Assembly (NCBI RefSeq): GCF_900240245.1
Contig: NZ_OESQ01000001.1
Span: forward strand, 2,956,452-3,002,784
DNA from: Lachnoclostridium edouardi
Lineage (GTDB): Bacteria > Bacillota > Clostridia > Lachnospirales > Lachnospiraceae
Length of the DNA: 46,333 nt
Direction: 5' to 3'
Shown here: piece after piece, positions 1-7,280 of the stretch
How the letters are laid out: the number at the start of each line of letters is the position of its first letter
Position numbering within the stretch: position 1 is the stretch's first letter
The notes under the pieces: model-generated
Database searches by the model: none
What the model was told of the DNA's origin: nothing
Seen by the model: only the letters and a program-made list of their open reading frames with translations
Made by a program: the position numbers and the translations under genes

Positions 1-289
1 CCCCAGCGGCGGGAGGTTCCTCCTGCGTTTTCTCCTCCGGCTCTTTTGCCGCCTCCTCTTTTTCTACCTCGGCCCGGGCTGTCTGCCGCTTTTCATTCAT
101 CAGCTCATTGATTTTGTCAAAGGACACTACCACATCACCGGGCTCGGGCTGGGCAGGCCCCTCCTGCTGGGGTGTGGGAGCGGCAGTCTGTTCGAGAGCC
201 AGAGCCTGGGGCCCGTCAGCCGTAACAGGAGCGGGAGCCTCCGGGAGCTTCTCCTCACCAGGGCCTGTGTTCAATTTTTCATCTGCCAT
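1..289 (-). CDS. Partial acidic, Pro/Ala/Glu-rich protein (N-terminal 96 residues only)
   Basis: The reading frame is open on the minus strand from an ATG at 289 down to the window edge, so only the N-terminus is visible. A strong AAGGAGG lies 7 bases upstream of the ATG. The translation begins MADEKLNTGPGEEKLPEAP and is low complexity, rich in Pro, Ala and Glu, with one less biased stretch around VVVSFDKINELMNEKRQ. No domain is recognisable. The DNA is clearly more GC-rich than what follows, and third positions are mostly G or C, unlike the rest of the window. That suggests acquired DNA, perhaps from an integrative conjugative element, but this is inference. Function unknown. Confidence 0.6.
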   Translation of the reverse strand, partial: MADEKLNTGPGEEKLPEAPAPVTADGPQALALEQTAAPTPQQEGPAQPEPGDVVVSFDKINELMNEKRQTARAEVEKEEAAKEPEEKTQEEPPAAG

Positions 290-377
290 TCACTATCCTC
301 CTTTTCGTGAAAGTTGCACAATTTTGCGGGTTAAATTTCTGTAATTATTTTTTCTCCTCCTTCCGGTCTATCCACGC

Positions 378-415
378 AAAAAAGCCGCCCGATTTGAACG
401 CCGGACGGCTTTTTG
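378..415. terminator. Bidirectional-looking hairpin terminator
   Basis: AAAAAGCCGCCCG is followed by a 10-base loop and CGGACGGCTTTTT. The 13-bp stem has one mismatch, and A and T runs on either side let it work in both directions. It sits between the minus-strand gene at the left edge and the plus-strand permease fragment. It lies upstream of the minus-strand gene's start, so if used it would serve transcription arriving from the right or from outside. Confidence 0.65.
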
Positions 416-456
416 TGTAATGTGATAGATCAAATATTATTTTTTGTGGTTCGTAG

Positions 457-1161
457 GCTCCGAAAAGCCTTGTATTTACAGCGTTCCTAATAGGAAACAA
501 TCATACGGTTTTTAAATATATCTGCAATGCTGTAATAATAACAGCTGTGCTCCTTGGACTTTTGTTTTTAATCGCAAGTGATCCTGGCACTGGAAAAATC
601 GTTGCCCAGACGGGAAAAAGTGAAATTCATTCTTTGACAGATATGTTTATGAATATGGCGTACCTGGTATTTACTGGGGCCATGCTGTCCACCTTTGTAA
701 TTGGCGAATATGAAAATAAATTGATTCAGCTTATGTTTTCTTATCCTATTAAACGCCAGAAAATTATATTATCAAAGGTTTTGGCCGTGTGTATTTTTAG
801 TTTTACAGCTTTGATATTAAGTAAACTGATTGCTTATATTATGCTGACTACAATAAAATCTGCCCCAGAAACAAGTATTTACATGGGAGAATTGTCATTT
901 TGGGCTGGAATGCTGACCAGCGCAGCTGCATCCATTTGCAGCGGCTGCTTTGCTATGTTAATCGGTATGAAAATGAAATCTTCAAAAGCAGCCTTAATTT
1001 CATCTTTTGTGATTATGCTTATAGTGTTAGGCGTTACACAGGGAAATATTTTGCCCTGCACATCCTTCGGCCCGGCAGCGGCTTATATAGTACAGACTGC
1101 AGGGGCTATTGCAGCTATATTTATTTCTATATGGAATGTGGAAAGAGAGGATGTAAAGTAG
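457..1161 (+). pseudogene. ABC-2 type transporter permease, N-terminally truncated
   Basis: The frame is open from a stop at 454-456 to the stop at 1161, with no good start codon or ribosome site at its head; the first usable start is a GTG at 547. The sequence has five to six hydrophobic segments (for example around MAYLVFTGAMLSTFVIG, VFSFTALILSKLIAYIML-like and LISSFVIMLIVLG) and the motif GEYENKLIQLMFSYPIKRQK. That motif matches the cytoplasmic loop of ABC-2 family multidrug or bacteriocin permeases, which help form the membrane channel of an ABC exporter. Family members normally start with one further transmembrane helix and a long extracellular loop, missing here. No ATPase gene is adjacent. 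It is most likely a truncated remnant; a short functional protein starting at 547 cannot be excluded. Confidence 0.6.
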
Positions 1162-1225
1162 AGGAGAAAGGTGAAGTATTTCTGGCAGGATGCTCCAATG
1201 CAGAAAATAATTCTAACAGTTCCCG

Positions 1226-1254
1226 TTGATTTTTTCAATCTTTCTGCGTATAAT
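1226..1254 (+). promoter_or_regulatory. Sigma-A type promoter of the AbrB antitoxin gene
   Basis: TTGATT at 1226-1231 and a perfect TATAAT at 1249-1254 are separated by exactly 17 bases. The pair stands 52 bases before the AbrB-family start codon, so it is a convincing promoter for that gene. Confidence 0.75.
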
Positions 1255-1257
1255 AGA

Positions 1258-1275
1258 AGTAGGGAAATCCCTACT
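1258..1275. promoter_or_regulatory. Perfect 8-2-8 palindrome at the transcription start (operator)
   Basis: AGTAGGGA-aa-TCCCTACT is a perfect inverted repeat beginning three bases after the -10 box, so it covers the expected transcription start. AbrB-type antitoxins commonly repress their own promoter, and this placement would block initiation. Binding by the adjacent protein is inference. Confidence 0.65.
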
Positions 1276-1306
1276 TTCCATATTTTCAGAAAGGTGGTGC
1301 AAAACC

Positions 1307-1576
1307 ATGTTAGCAAAAGCGTTTGTGGACAATGCAAAAGTCATGGCGAAAGGACAGGTCACAATCCCGAAAGATGTTCGTGACATTCTCGGTGTGGCAA
1401 GCGGCGACAGGGTTACTTTCGTGGTGGAAGGAAACACTGTTCGTATCGTCAATTCTGCTGTCTACGCCATGCAAATGCTCCAACAGGAAATGGCCGGAGA
1501 AGCAGAACGCACCGGCCTGGATTCAGAAGATGATGTAGTGGCGCTTGTCAAAGAATTACGGAACGAGGACGAGTAA
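1307..1576 (+). CDS. AbrB/SpoVT-domain antitoxin or regulator
   Basis: An 89-residue protein. Residues 10-50 carry the swapped-hairpin AbrB fold signature (KVMAKGQVTIPKDVRDILGV, then SGDRVTFVVEGNTVRIVN). The rest is acidic (AGEAERTGLDSEDDVVALVKELRNEDE), as in antitoxins that bind a PIN-domain toxin through their C-terminus. The ATG at 1307 follows AAAGGTGG with suitable spacing; an upstream in-frame start is unsupported. It ends immediately before the toxin remnant, the usual antitoxin-first order. The gene appears intact with its own promoter and palindromic operator, although its partner is broken. It may persist as an orphan antitoxin or autoregulator. Confidence 0.85.
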   Translation: MLAKAFVDNAKVMAKGQVTIPKDVRDILGVASGDRVTFVVEGNTVRIVNSAVYAMQMLQQEMAGEAERTGLDSEDDVVALVKELRNEDE

Positions 1577-1578
1577 AA

Positions 1579-1899
1579 GCGGCGTCCTATCCCAATCATG
1601 GACTAATCTGTGAGCAGAACGTGGACGAAATGAAACGGATTTTCAACAAGAAATTTCCGCACCGTTTGGCGGATCTGGATAAATTCCTTTCGGTGGCTCT
1701 GATGACGTTGGAATTAGTCCCGAGCCCAACAGACGAGAACGTGTCGGAAACGCAAATCCGGGATGTAAATGGCCGCCCTATTTTGCGGGCGGCGATTGAG
1801 GCAAAGGCTGATGTCCTCCTTACCGGCGATAAAGATTTTTTAGAATCTGGCGTGAAAAATCCGGCGATTATGACACCGGCAGAATTTTTGAAATATTGA
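1579..1899 (+). pseudogene. PIN-domain toxin (COG1569-like), N-terminus deleted
   Basis: The frame reads KAASYPNHGLICEQNVDEMK directly after the antitoxin stop and continues with ALMTLEL, then RDVNGRPILRAAIEAKADVL and LTGDKDFLESG to EFLKY. The last part holds the conserved acidic PIN residues (RD..D and TGDKD) of nuclease toxins that cut RNA. Family members begin with about 20-25 residues containing a DTN motif that supplies the first catalytic Asp. Here that piece is absent: there is no ATG, and the antitoxin stop lies only three bases before the first toxin-like codon. A small deletion has removed the start and first active-site residue. A GTG at 1621 could start a still shorter, inactive protein. 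Confidence 0.75.
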
Positions 1900-1912
1900 C
1901 TTGTTGAAAAGG

Positions 1913-1945
1913 CAGCGGGCCGGGGAAAAACTCCCGGCCCGCTGT
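1913..1945 (+). terminator. Strong GC-rich hairpin terminator after the toxin remnant
   Basis: CAGCGGGCCGGG at 1913-1924 pairs perfectly with CCCGGCCCGCTG at 1933-1944 across an 8-base loop, followed by TGTTTA. The downstream T run is weak, but the 12-bp GC stem directly after the gene is persuasive. Confidence 0.65.
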
Positions 1946-2097
1946 GTTTACATTGTAGAGAAAATACAACTATGCTATAATACTAACAGGAATCTGAAGC
2001 AGAAAAAATATTAGGAAGGTGGTTACATGACTGTTATCAAGTAGATATCAAGCTGCAGAAAATCGTTCAGTAAAGAAAAAATAAGGAGATTTAAAAA

Positions 2098-2504
2098 ATG
2101 TATTGTTCAAATTGCGGGGCTGAAATTAACAGTAATGCTAATTTTTGTTATAAGTGCGGGCAGAAAAATTGTCAGGCGTCCAACAACACTGTTCCCAAGG
2201 GAGCAGTTACGGTATATAAACTGACTGTATGCTGGGCTGAGCAAAGGGGTATGGACAACAAGGTAATTGACATAATTATAGACAATAGCCCAAATATCAA
2301 ATTAATAATGGCGAAACTATAGGTATACCGATTGTGGAGGGAGTTCATAATATTCTATTTACCGACCAGGTACGAAAGACGCCTATGGATATTATTATTA
2401 CTGGTAATACGGTGCTTAATGTAAGGTGTAAAAAAATATTTGGCGAGATTGTAGTTGAATATGGAGGAAATGATGTATTGCGTGAATTGCGGAAAAAAGA
2501 TTAA
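2098..2504 (+). pseudogene. Zinc-ribbon protein, frameshifted
   Basis: Starts MYCSNCGAEINSNANFCYKC with two CxxC knuckles typical of the N-terminal zinc-ribbon found in many Firmicutes membrane or stress proteins. The ATG follows AAGGAGA. The first frame stops at 2322. From about 2290 another frame takes over and reads INNGETIGIPIVEGVHNILF, then RKTPMDIIITGNTVLNV and so on to a stop at 2504. Joined, they give a plausible protein of about 135 residues: zinc ribbon followed by a beta-rich domain. This points to a single indel near 2290. The second-frame tail runs 35 bases into the next gene, so the original ending may also be disturbed. Function unknown. Confidence 0.6.
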
Positions 2505-2856
2505 TGATGATGTAATGTTTTGCCCGGAATGCGGGGCAGCACAGGAAAGACCAGAACAGTCTGGTGCTAATACAGAAAAGCATGTTTATGGTCTGGGAAA
2601 CCAGCCGGAAGTGAAAAAAACATCATATAATACTATGAGTATTGTAGGTCTGTCAGTTTCGGGCGCTTCACTTGTAATCAACCTTTATGGCCTTGTGGGG
2701 GTACTTGGGATTATTTTATCTATTATTGGCCTGATTAGTTGTAAAAAGAACAATGAAAGTGGACAAATACTTGCAATCATAGGCATTGTTATTGGTGTAT
2801 TATCTGTTGCGTTTGCTTTTATTATAATATCTCTTGCCAGCTTATCTATCATTTAA
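2470..2856 (+). CDS. Zinc-ribbon plus DUF4190-like membrane protein
   Basis: A 128-residue protein. Residues 3-24 form a zinc ribbon (CVNC and CPEC pairs), followed by a short polar linker with SGANTEKHVYG. Two hydrophobic hairpins from about residue 58 onward (SIVGLSVSGASLVINLYGLV and ILAIIGIVIGVLSVAFAFII) resemble the DUF4190 membrane module. GGAGG at 2463-2467 supports starting at 2470 or 2473. It is the only member of this zinc-ribbon cluster with an undamaged frame. The protein probably sits in the cytoplasmic membrane with the ribbon inside. The role of such proteins is not established. Confidence 0.75.
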   Translation: MMYCVNCGKKINDDVMFCPECGAAQERPEQSGANTEKHVYGLGNQPEVKKTSYNTMSIVGLSVSGASLVINLYGLVGVLGIILSIIGLISCKKNNESGQILAIIGIVIGVLSVAFAFIIISLASLSII

Positions 2857-2913
2857 AGAAATACTATTAGTTGATATAGAAAAGACAGACAATACATAAA
2901 AGGAGGAAAACCC

Positions 2914-3992
2914 TTGGAATACTTACAAACACATAAATGTCCCTGCTGCGGAGGAACTGTTCAATATGACAGCAGCCTGCAAAAGGTAAAATGCCCATAC
3001 TGCGACACGGAATTTAATATGAAAGATATAAAATCCACAGATGAAAAGAGGGTGGGCACAGCCCTGGATATAACAAAGGAGAGTATAAAATCAGGAGGCC
3101 AATGGAGTGAAGGAGAGGCAGAGGGGATAAAACATTATATCTGTCAATCCTGTGGGGGAGAGATTATTGCAGATTCCACAGCAGCTTTATCCTGTCCTTA
3201 TTGCGGCCATGCTGTTACCATAATTGGAAATCTTACAGGAGAGCTGAAACCAGACTTGATTATTCCTTTTAAAGTTGATAAAAAGACGGCTAAAGAAAAG
3301 GCGCAGCACTACTACAAGGGAAAGAGAGTAGTGCCAAGAAGATTTCGGAAAAAAAGACATATTAATGAGATAAAAGGAGTGTATGTACCTTACTGGCTTT
3401 TTTCAGTAGATGTTGAGGCGGATGCTATTTATGATGCCACTATGGTGCGTAATTGGAATGATAGTTCCAATAAATATACTGAAACCAGCTAGTATAATCT
3501 TTACCGCAGCGGTAATCTTTCTTTACAGATACTGGTTGAGGGGTCGAGAAAAATATCTGATGACATAATTGAATCTTTGGGGCTTTATGATTTAAATGCT
3601 GCAGTAGAATTTGACGCGGCATACCTTTCAGGGTATTTAACAGATAAATATGATGAAAATGAAAAAAATATTGTTGAGCGGGCGAACAAGCATATGAAGG
3701 ATAGTATTCACCAAATGTTTTCTCAAACAGCACAAGGATACGCCTCTGTTGTTTTAAAATCAGTCGATATCCGGACTTTGGACAGTAAAACAAGTATATT
3801 CTCCTGCCTGTATGGATTTTAACTACCATGTGGAGGGGGAAAGAGTATACATTTGCTATAAATGGACAAAATGGAAAAATTACCTGTGATCTGCCTTATG
3901 ATAAGAGTATATTCTGGAAATGGACTGTTATATTTTCTATTATTTTTGTTGCGTACTTTATTGTAATGCTTGGGGTTGTGATTATTGAATAG
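2914..3992 (+). pseudogene. TFIIB-type zinc-ribbon membrane protein, inactivated
   Basis: Begins at a TTG after AAAGGAGG with CPCCGG...CPYC and CQSCGG...CPYCGH, two TFIIB-type zinc ribbons, then PDLIIPFKVDKKTAKEKAQ and YVPYWLFSVDVEADAIYDAT, typical of a roughly 350-residue family seen in Clostridia. The frame hits TAG at 3490-3492 but continues in the same frame as YNLYRSGNLSL, then KISDDIIESLGLYDLNAAVE. A frameshift near 3793 moves it to the frame reading YILLPVWILTTMWRGKEYTF, ending in a transmembrane helix and a stop at 3992. One nonsense mutation and one frameshift therefore inactivate it. It is paired with a downstream TPM gene, and that pair is duplicated next door. Confidence 0.75.
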
Positions 3993-4006
3993 GGAGGTGG
4001 GATAGA

Positions 4007-4669
4007 GTGAAAAAAATATTTCAAATGATTTTTGCAGCTGCACTTATGACTTGGTGCTGCTTTTTTGTGGCGTATGCAGAAAGTAGTTCTGATGTAGAAC
4101 TAAAGCGTCAGCTTCCCCGCCTTGTAGATGCAGCTGATGTTTTGACAGATTCTGAAAAATCTGACTTACTTGCCAAGCTAGATGAAATCAGTGAGAGTTA
4201 CCAGTTTGATGTGGCGGTTATAACCATAAAAAAACTTCCGGAAGATTATAGAATTAAAAATTATGCAGATAATATCTATAACTATTATGGATTTGGTATT
4301 GGAAATAATCGGGACGGCTGCCTTCTTCTGATTGATGCAGGAGAAAGGGAGTGGGGGATTTCTACCTGTGGATATGGTATGACAGTGTTTACTGATGCAG
4401 GTATTGAGTACATAGGAAAGAGGATAGAAGAGGCAGGATTATCTGAAGCAGAATATGATAAAGCGCTTTTACAGTTTACTAAGCTGTGCGACAAATTTAT
4501 AAAAAAAGCTCAAACCGGAAAACCATATAATGCTCACAATTTACCAAAGAGGATTGTATGGGCCGAGGGGTTGATTTATCCTGTACTTACAGCATTACCA
4601 TTTGGACTATGCTTTGCAGAAATTTTTACAAGAAAGCTGCAAAAAGAGAAGATTATAATAAATCTTTAG
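4007..4669 (+). pseudogene. TPM-domain (YgcG-like) secreted/membrane protein, C-terminus replaced
   Basis: A GTG at 4007 follows AGGGAGGTGG. Residues 1-24 are a clear signal peptide ending AYA|ES. Residues 35-165 match the TPM domain: RLVDAADVLTDSEKSDLLAK, FDVAVITIKKL, NRDGCLLLI and GISTCGYG. Comparison with the second copy (5095-5887) shows the proper ending should be a transmembrane helix plus a polar tail. Here the sequence after residue about 205 runs out of frame into the 3' half of a duplicated zinc-ribbon gene, so the last residues (KLQKEKIIINL) are spurious. A deletion has fused the two genes. The remaining secreted domain could still be made. Confidence 0.65.
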
Positions 4670-5070
4670 AGCCTTATGATTTAAATGAACCAGTAGATTT
4701 CCATAAATCGCACCTTTCCGGATATTTAACAGAAAGATATGATGAAAATGATATAGACATTGTGGATCGGGTAAATAAGTGTGTGAAAAACAATATTCAT
4801 CAAGCTTTGTCTCAAAAAATACAAGGATACGCTACGATTGATTTAAAATCTATCAATATCCAGACTTGTAACAGTAAAGTGAAATATGTGCTTTTGCCAG
4901 TATAGCTCTTATCTACTACGTGGGAAGAAAAAGAGTATATACTTGTTATGAATGGGCAAAATGGAAAAATTGCTTGTGAGCTGCCTGAACTTGGCGGAGA
5001 ATATTTGAAATGGGTATGTATTTTAACGGCTATATTGTTGTTTATTTTTACAATATTGTTTTACATTTAA
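4648..5070 (+). pseudogene. C-terminal remnant of a second TFIIB-type zinc-ribbon protein
   Basis: Reads SLEPYDLNEPVDF, then HLSGYLTERYDENDIDIVDR, closely matching the equivalent region of the 2914-3992 gene (LYDLNAAVEF, LSGYLTDKYDENEKNIVER). A TAG at 4903-4905 stands where the other copy has TGG (PVW), after which the same frame continues STTWEEKEYILVMNGQNGK to a membrane segment and a stop at 5070. The whole N-terminal half with the zinc ribbons is missing because of the deletion joining it to the preceding TPM gene. This is evidence for a tandemly duplicated two-gene module. Confidence 0.75.
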
Positions 5071-5094
5071 ATCTGGAATAGAGGGAAAAGTAAA

Positions 5095-5887
5095 GTGAAA
5101 AAGTTCATTCAGTTGTTTCTTGTTTGCATGTTAATGACTTTGTTTTGCTGTTCTGCAGCGTATGCAGAAAGCAGCTTTGATACATCTGATACAAAACAAG
5201 GTACTCGTTGGCCGCGTCTTATAGATGACGGCCATGTTTTAAAAGCGCTTTCAAGAAGTAATTTACTTGCAACTTTAGATGAAATCAGTGAAAATAATAA
5301 TTTTGATGTAGTAGTTGTGACAATATCTGATTTTCCGTCTGAATATACATATGATGAATATGCTGCTGTTTTATATGACCATTATGGGTTTGGTATGGGA
5401 GGAAATCGAGACGGCTGTATTCTGGTTTTTAATAAGGGGATTAGTCAGTGTAATTGGGGATTTTATGCTAACGGTTACGGTGAAAGAGCATTTACTGATG
5501 CAAGCTTTGATTACATACGCCATGAAATGACAGAGGCTGGTCTGGACGACAAAAGATATCACAATGTATTTTTGAAGTTTGCTAATTTGTGCGATATGTT
5601 TGTTAAAAAGGCTAAAAGCGGAAAACCATATGATTCAGGTAATTTGACCAGGGAAACGTCAGGAGACAGGGGGGTTTCGCTATATTTTGCTCCTGGCACT
5701 TATATTTGGATGTGTCCCTGTGATTTATGTGATGATGGAAATGGCGAGTTTGGAATTTGAAGATTCCCCTCATAATGATATGAAAAATCATTCCATAAAT
5801 ATAACCGACAGCTATGATGTATTTCTTTTTTCCCAGCGTGTATGTACTCCCCGCTCTAGTTACGGCGATGATGACGATAATAATTAA
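5095..5887 (+). pseudogene. Second TPM-domain protein, frameshifted near its membrane anchor
   Basis: A GTG at 5095 starts a signal peptide ending AYA|ES, nearly the same as in the first copy. A TPM domain follows: RLIDDGHVLKA, FDVVVVTISDF, NRDGCILVF and GFYANGYGERAF. The first frame ends at 5760. Within a run of six G near 5669-5674 the frame should shift, because the other frame reads a proper transmembrane helix (LLALIFGCVPVIYVMMEMA) and a polar tail ending GDDDDNN at 5887. Either a real one-base indel in a homopolymer or a sequencing error explains it. TPM proteins of this type are thought to act outside the membrane; substrate unknown. Confidence 0.65.
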
Positions 5888-6263
5888 AAATTGTTGAGGG
5901 CTGTGCGTGAAACTTCAATAAGAATCTATGGCATAATTGGTTAACATTGGAAACAATTACTACGAGAAAATATTATTTTTTCCAGGCTGAAAATAGAAAT
6001 ATATGCGAAAAAAATGTCAAACAGAATGATCATTTTAACACTAGAACTTGGAAAAATATTTGAAGTTTAAAGTATAGAGGGAAAAAAGCCTGTTTTTTTA
6101 CAAAGAAAATAATTCTATTTTTTAGGAAGCGTTGAGATAGCAGTGAAAAAGCTGCTGTGTCAGCGCTTCCTTTTATATATTACCCTTATCTGGTGAACCC
6201 CAGATATGTATAATTCAGGCTCTAAGTATTTGCGTCTATGTTTTTGCATAATTTGGGGGATGA
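5888..6263. other. Intergenic stretch without recognisable genes
   Basis: AT-rich DNA holding one convincing hairpin (6125-6174) and otherwise short non-conserved frames. No ribosome site with a plausible reading frame was seen on either strand. Confidence 0.5.
6125..6175 (+). terminator. Hairpin terminator downstream of the TPM genes
   Basis: GGAAGCGTTGA pairs with TCAGCGCTTCC (one bulge), with an inner GCAG/CTGC stem, then TTTTATAT. It is 238 bases after the TPM frame and would end that transcription unit. Confidence 0.65.
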
Positions 6264-6280
6264 TGACGAAATTTGTCGAA
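6264..6280 (+). promoter_or_regulatory. Two tandem Spo0A boxes upstream of a Spo0A-domain gene
   Basis: TGACGAA at 6264-6270 and TGTCGAA at 6274-6280 both match the 7-bp 0A-box core TGWCGAA exactly, lie in the same orientation and start 10 bases apart, one helical turn. They end 9 bases before a -35-like TTGATT. The gene 80 bases downstream encodes a Spo0A-type DNA-binding domain, so autoregulation or control by the host Spo0A is likely (inference). Confidence 0.7.
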
Positions 6281-6289
6281 CGATTTTAG

Positions 6290-6318
6290 TTGATTACCAG
6301 AAAATTCCATTTTACGAT
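6290..6318 (+). promoter_or_regulatory. Probable promoter of the Spo0A-domain gene
   Basis: TTGATT (6290-6295) and TACGAT (6313-6318) are 17 bases apart, directly downstream of the two 0A boxes and 42 bases before the start codon. The -10 is imperfect, in keeping with an activated promoter. Confidence 0.5.
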
Positions 6319-6359
6319 AAAGTTCGAGTCTATTAGACAAATTTACGGGAGAACAAAAG

Positions 6360-6878
6360 ATGAATGATATTGAGTATGAAAAATTTGTAGGTAAAGTTTT
6401 GAGAAATTTAGGAGCAGAGAGAAGCTATAGAGGATTTGATTATATTACGTATGGAACGGCATTAGTCGTAAAGGATGGAAGGAAACTTTACTACATAACA
6501 AAATCATTGTACCCGGAGATTGCCATAAAATATAGAACTACTTGGAGATGTGTAGAACGGGATATTAGAACAATTGTTGATACTATTTGGAAAAATGGAG
6601 ATAAAGAATTTTTGAAAATGATCAGTGGGGAGGAGATAAAAGAAAAGCCTAACAATTCCAGATTCTTAGAATTAGTGGCAGCCTATGTAGTAAGGCTGGA
6701 AAAATATGGAGTATTAAGAGAAATGGAAAATTGTTTAGGACAAGGTTACAGAGATTTTTTAGATTTAAAAGAGAAAATTGAAGAGTTGGAGAAAGAAAAT
6801 GAACAGCTGAAGATGATGGACCAATGGCTGAAAAAGCAGATTGAAGATTTAGCGGAAAAATTACAAAATTCAGACTAA
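6360..6878 (+). CDS. Orphan Spo0A C-terminal-domain transcription factor with coiled coil
   Basis: A 172-residue protein. Residues 4-115 align by eye with the DNA-binding domain of Spo0A: YRGFDYITYG, then ITKSLYPEIAIKYRTTWRCV and ERDIRTIVDTIWKNGD (compare TKVLYPDIAKKFNTT...VERAIRHAIEVAW), and KPNNSRFLELVA (compare KPTNSEFIALVA). The N-terminal phosphoacceptor receiver domain of Spo0A is absent. In its place a C-terminal heptad-rich coiled coil (about 135-170: LKEKIEELEKENEQLKMMDQ) probably dimerises it. It would bind 0A boxes without phosphorylation, so it may compete with or replace host Spo0A. Two 0A boxes precede it. A small XRE-type gene follows 21 bases later and may be co-transcribed. 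The start follows GGGAGAACAAAAG. Confidence 0.8.
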   Translation: MNDIEYEKFVGKVLRNLGAERSYRGFDYITYGTALVVKDGRKLYYITKSLYPEIAIKYRTTWRCVERDIRTIVDTIWKNGDKEFLKMISGEEIKEKPNNSRFLELVAAYVVRLEKYGVLREMENCLGQGYRDFLDLKEKIEELEKENEQLKMMDQWLKKQIEDLAEKLQNSD

Positions 6879-6899
6879 AAATAAGACAGGGGAATGAGT

Positions 6900-7097
6900 A
6901 TGATTACGTATGACAAATTATGGACCACAATGAAAAGAAAAGGAATTACCCAGTATATGCTGATTAAGAAATATGGCATCAGCAATGCACAAATATGGAG
7001 AATGAGACAAAACCAGTATGTGTCCACCCATACCATAGAAGTATTCTGCAGGATTTTAGAGTGCGGAACTGAAGATATTATGGAGTTTAAAAAATAG
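6900..7097 (+). CDS. Small Cro/CI-type helix-turn-helix protein
   Basis: A 65-residue single-domain protein. ITYDKLWTTMKRKGITQYML, then KYGISNAQIWRMRQN and VEVFCRILE-like helices match the HTH_26 branch of XRE regulators, such as YozG-like proteins, ending with GTEDIMEFKK. AGGGG at 6889-6893 favours the ATG at 6900 over the one at 6894. It sits 21 bases behind the Spo0A-domain gene and ahead of a strong terminator, suggesting a two-gene regulatory operon. Its target is unknown. Confidence 0.8.
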   Translation: MITYDKLWTTMKRKGITQYMLIKKYGISNAQIWRMRQNQYVSTHTIEVFCRILECGTEDIMEFKK

Positions 7098-7128
7098 TAA
7101 TGCTGGTGCAATTCACGGCTGACAAGAA

Positions 7129-7188
7129 AAGGCTGACATCAAAAAACAATGGAAAAATAATCCGATTGATTCTTTTGATGTCAGCCTT
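7129..7188. terminator. Long-stem bidirectional terminator
   Basis: AAGGCTGACATCAAAA (7129-7144) pairs perfectly over 16 bases with TTTTGATGTCAGCCTT (7173-7188). It closes the Spo0A-domain/HTH unit and lies 12 bases before the target duplication of the insertion sequence. Confidence 0.75.
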
Positions 7189-7199
7189 ATATAATATCA

Positions 7200-7207
7200 A
7201 CGATCTT
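7200..7207. repeat. Left 8-bp target-site duplication of the IS256 element
   Basis: ACGATCTT occurs here and again at 8689-8696, exactly flanking the element. IS256-family elements typically duplicate 8 or 9 bp. Confidence 0.85.
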
Positions 7208-7230
7208 AGTAGTATCCCAAAGTTTGTGTA
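7208..7230 (+). repeat. Left terminal inverted repeat of the IS
   Basis: Begins AGTAGTATCC and contains CAAAGTTTGTGTA, matching the reverse complement of 8666-8688 at 16 of 23 positions, including the last 13 bases. Confidence 0.8.
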
Positions 7231-7280
7231 AACCTTCAAACTGATGTAAGATAAAATTACTCAGTTTGGAGGTTTTATTT

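Noticed and set aside
108..344. A 78-codon plus-strand frame at the left edge
   Set aside because: It opposes the minus-strand gene that has a strong ribosome site and consistent codon bias.
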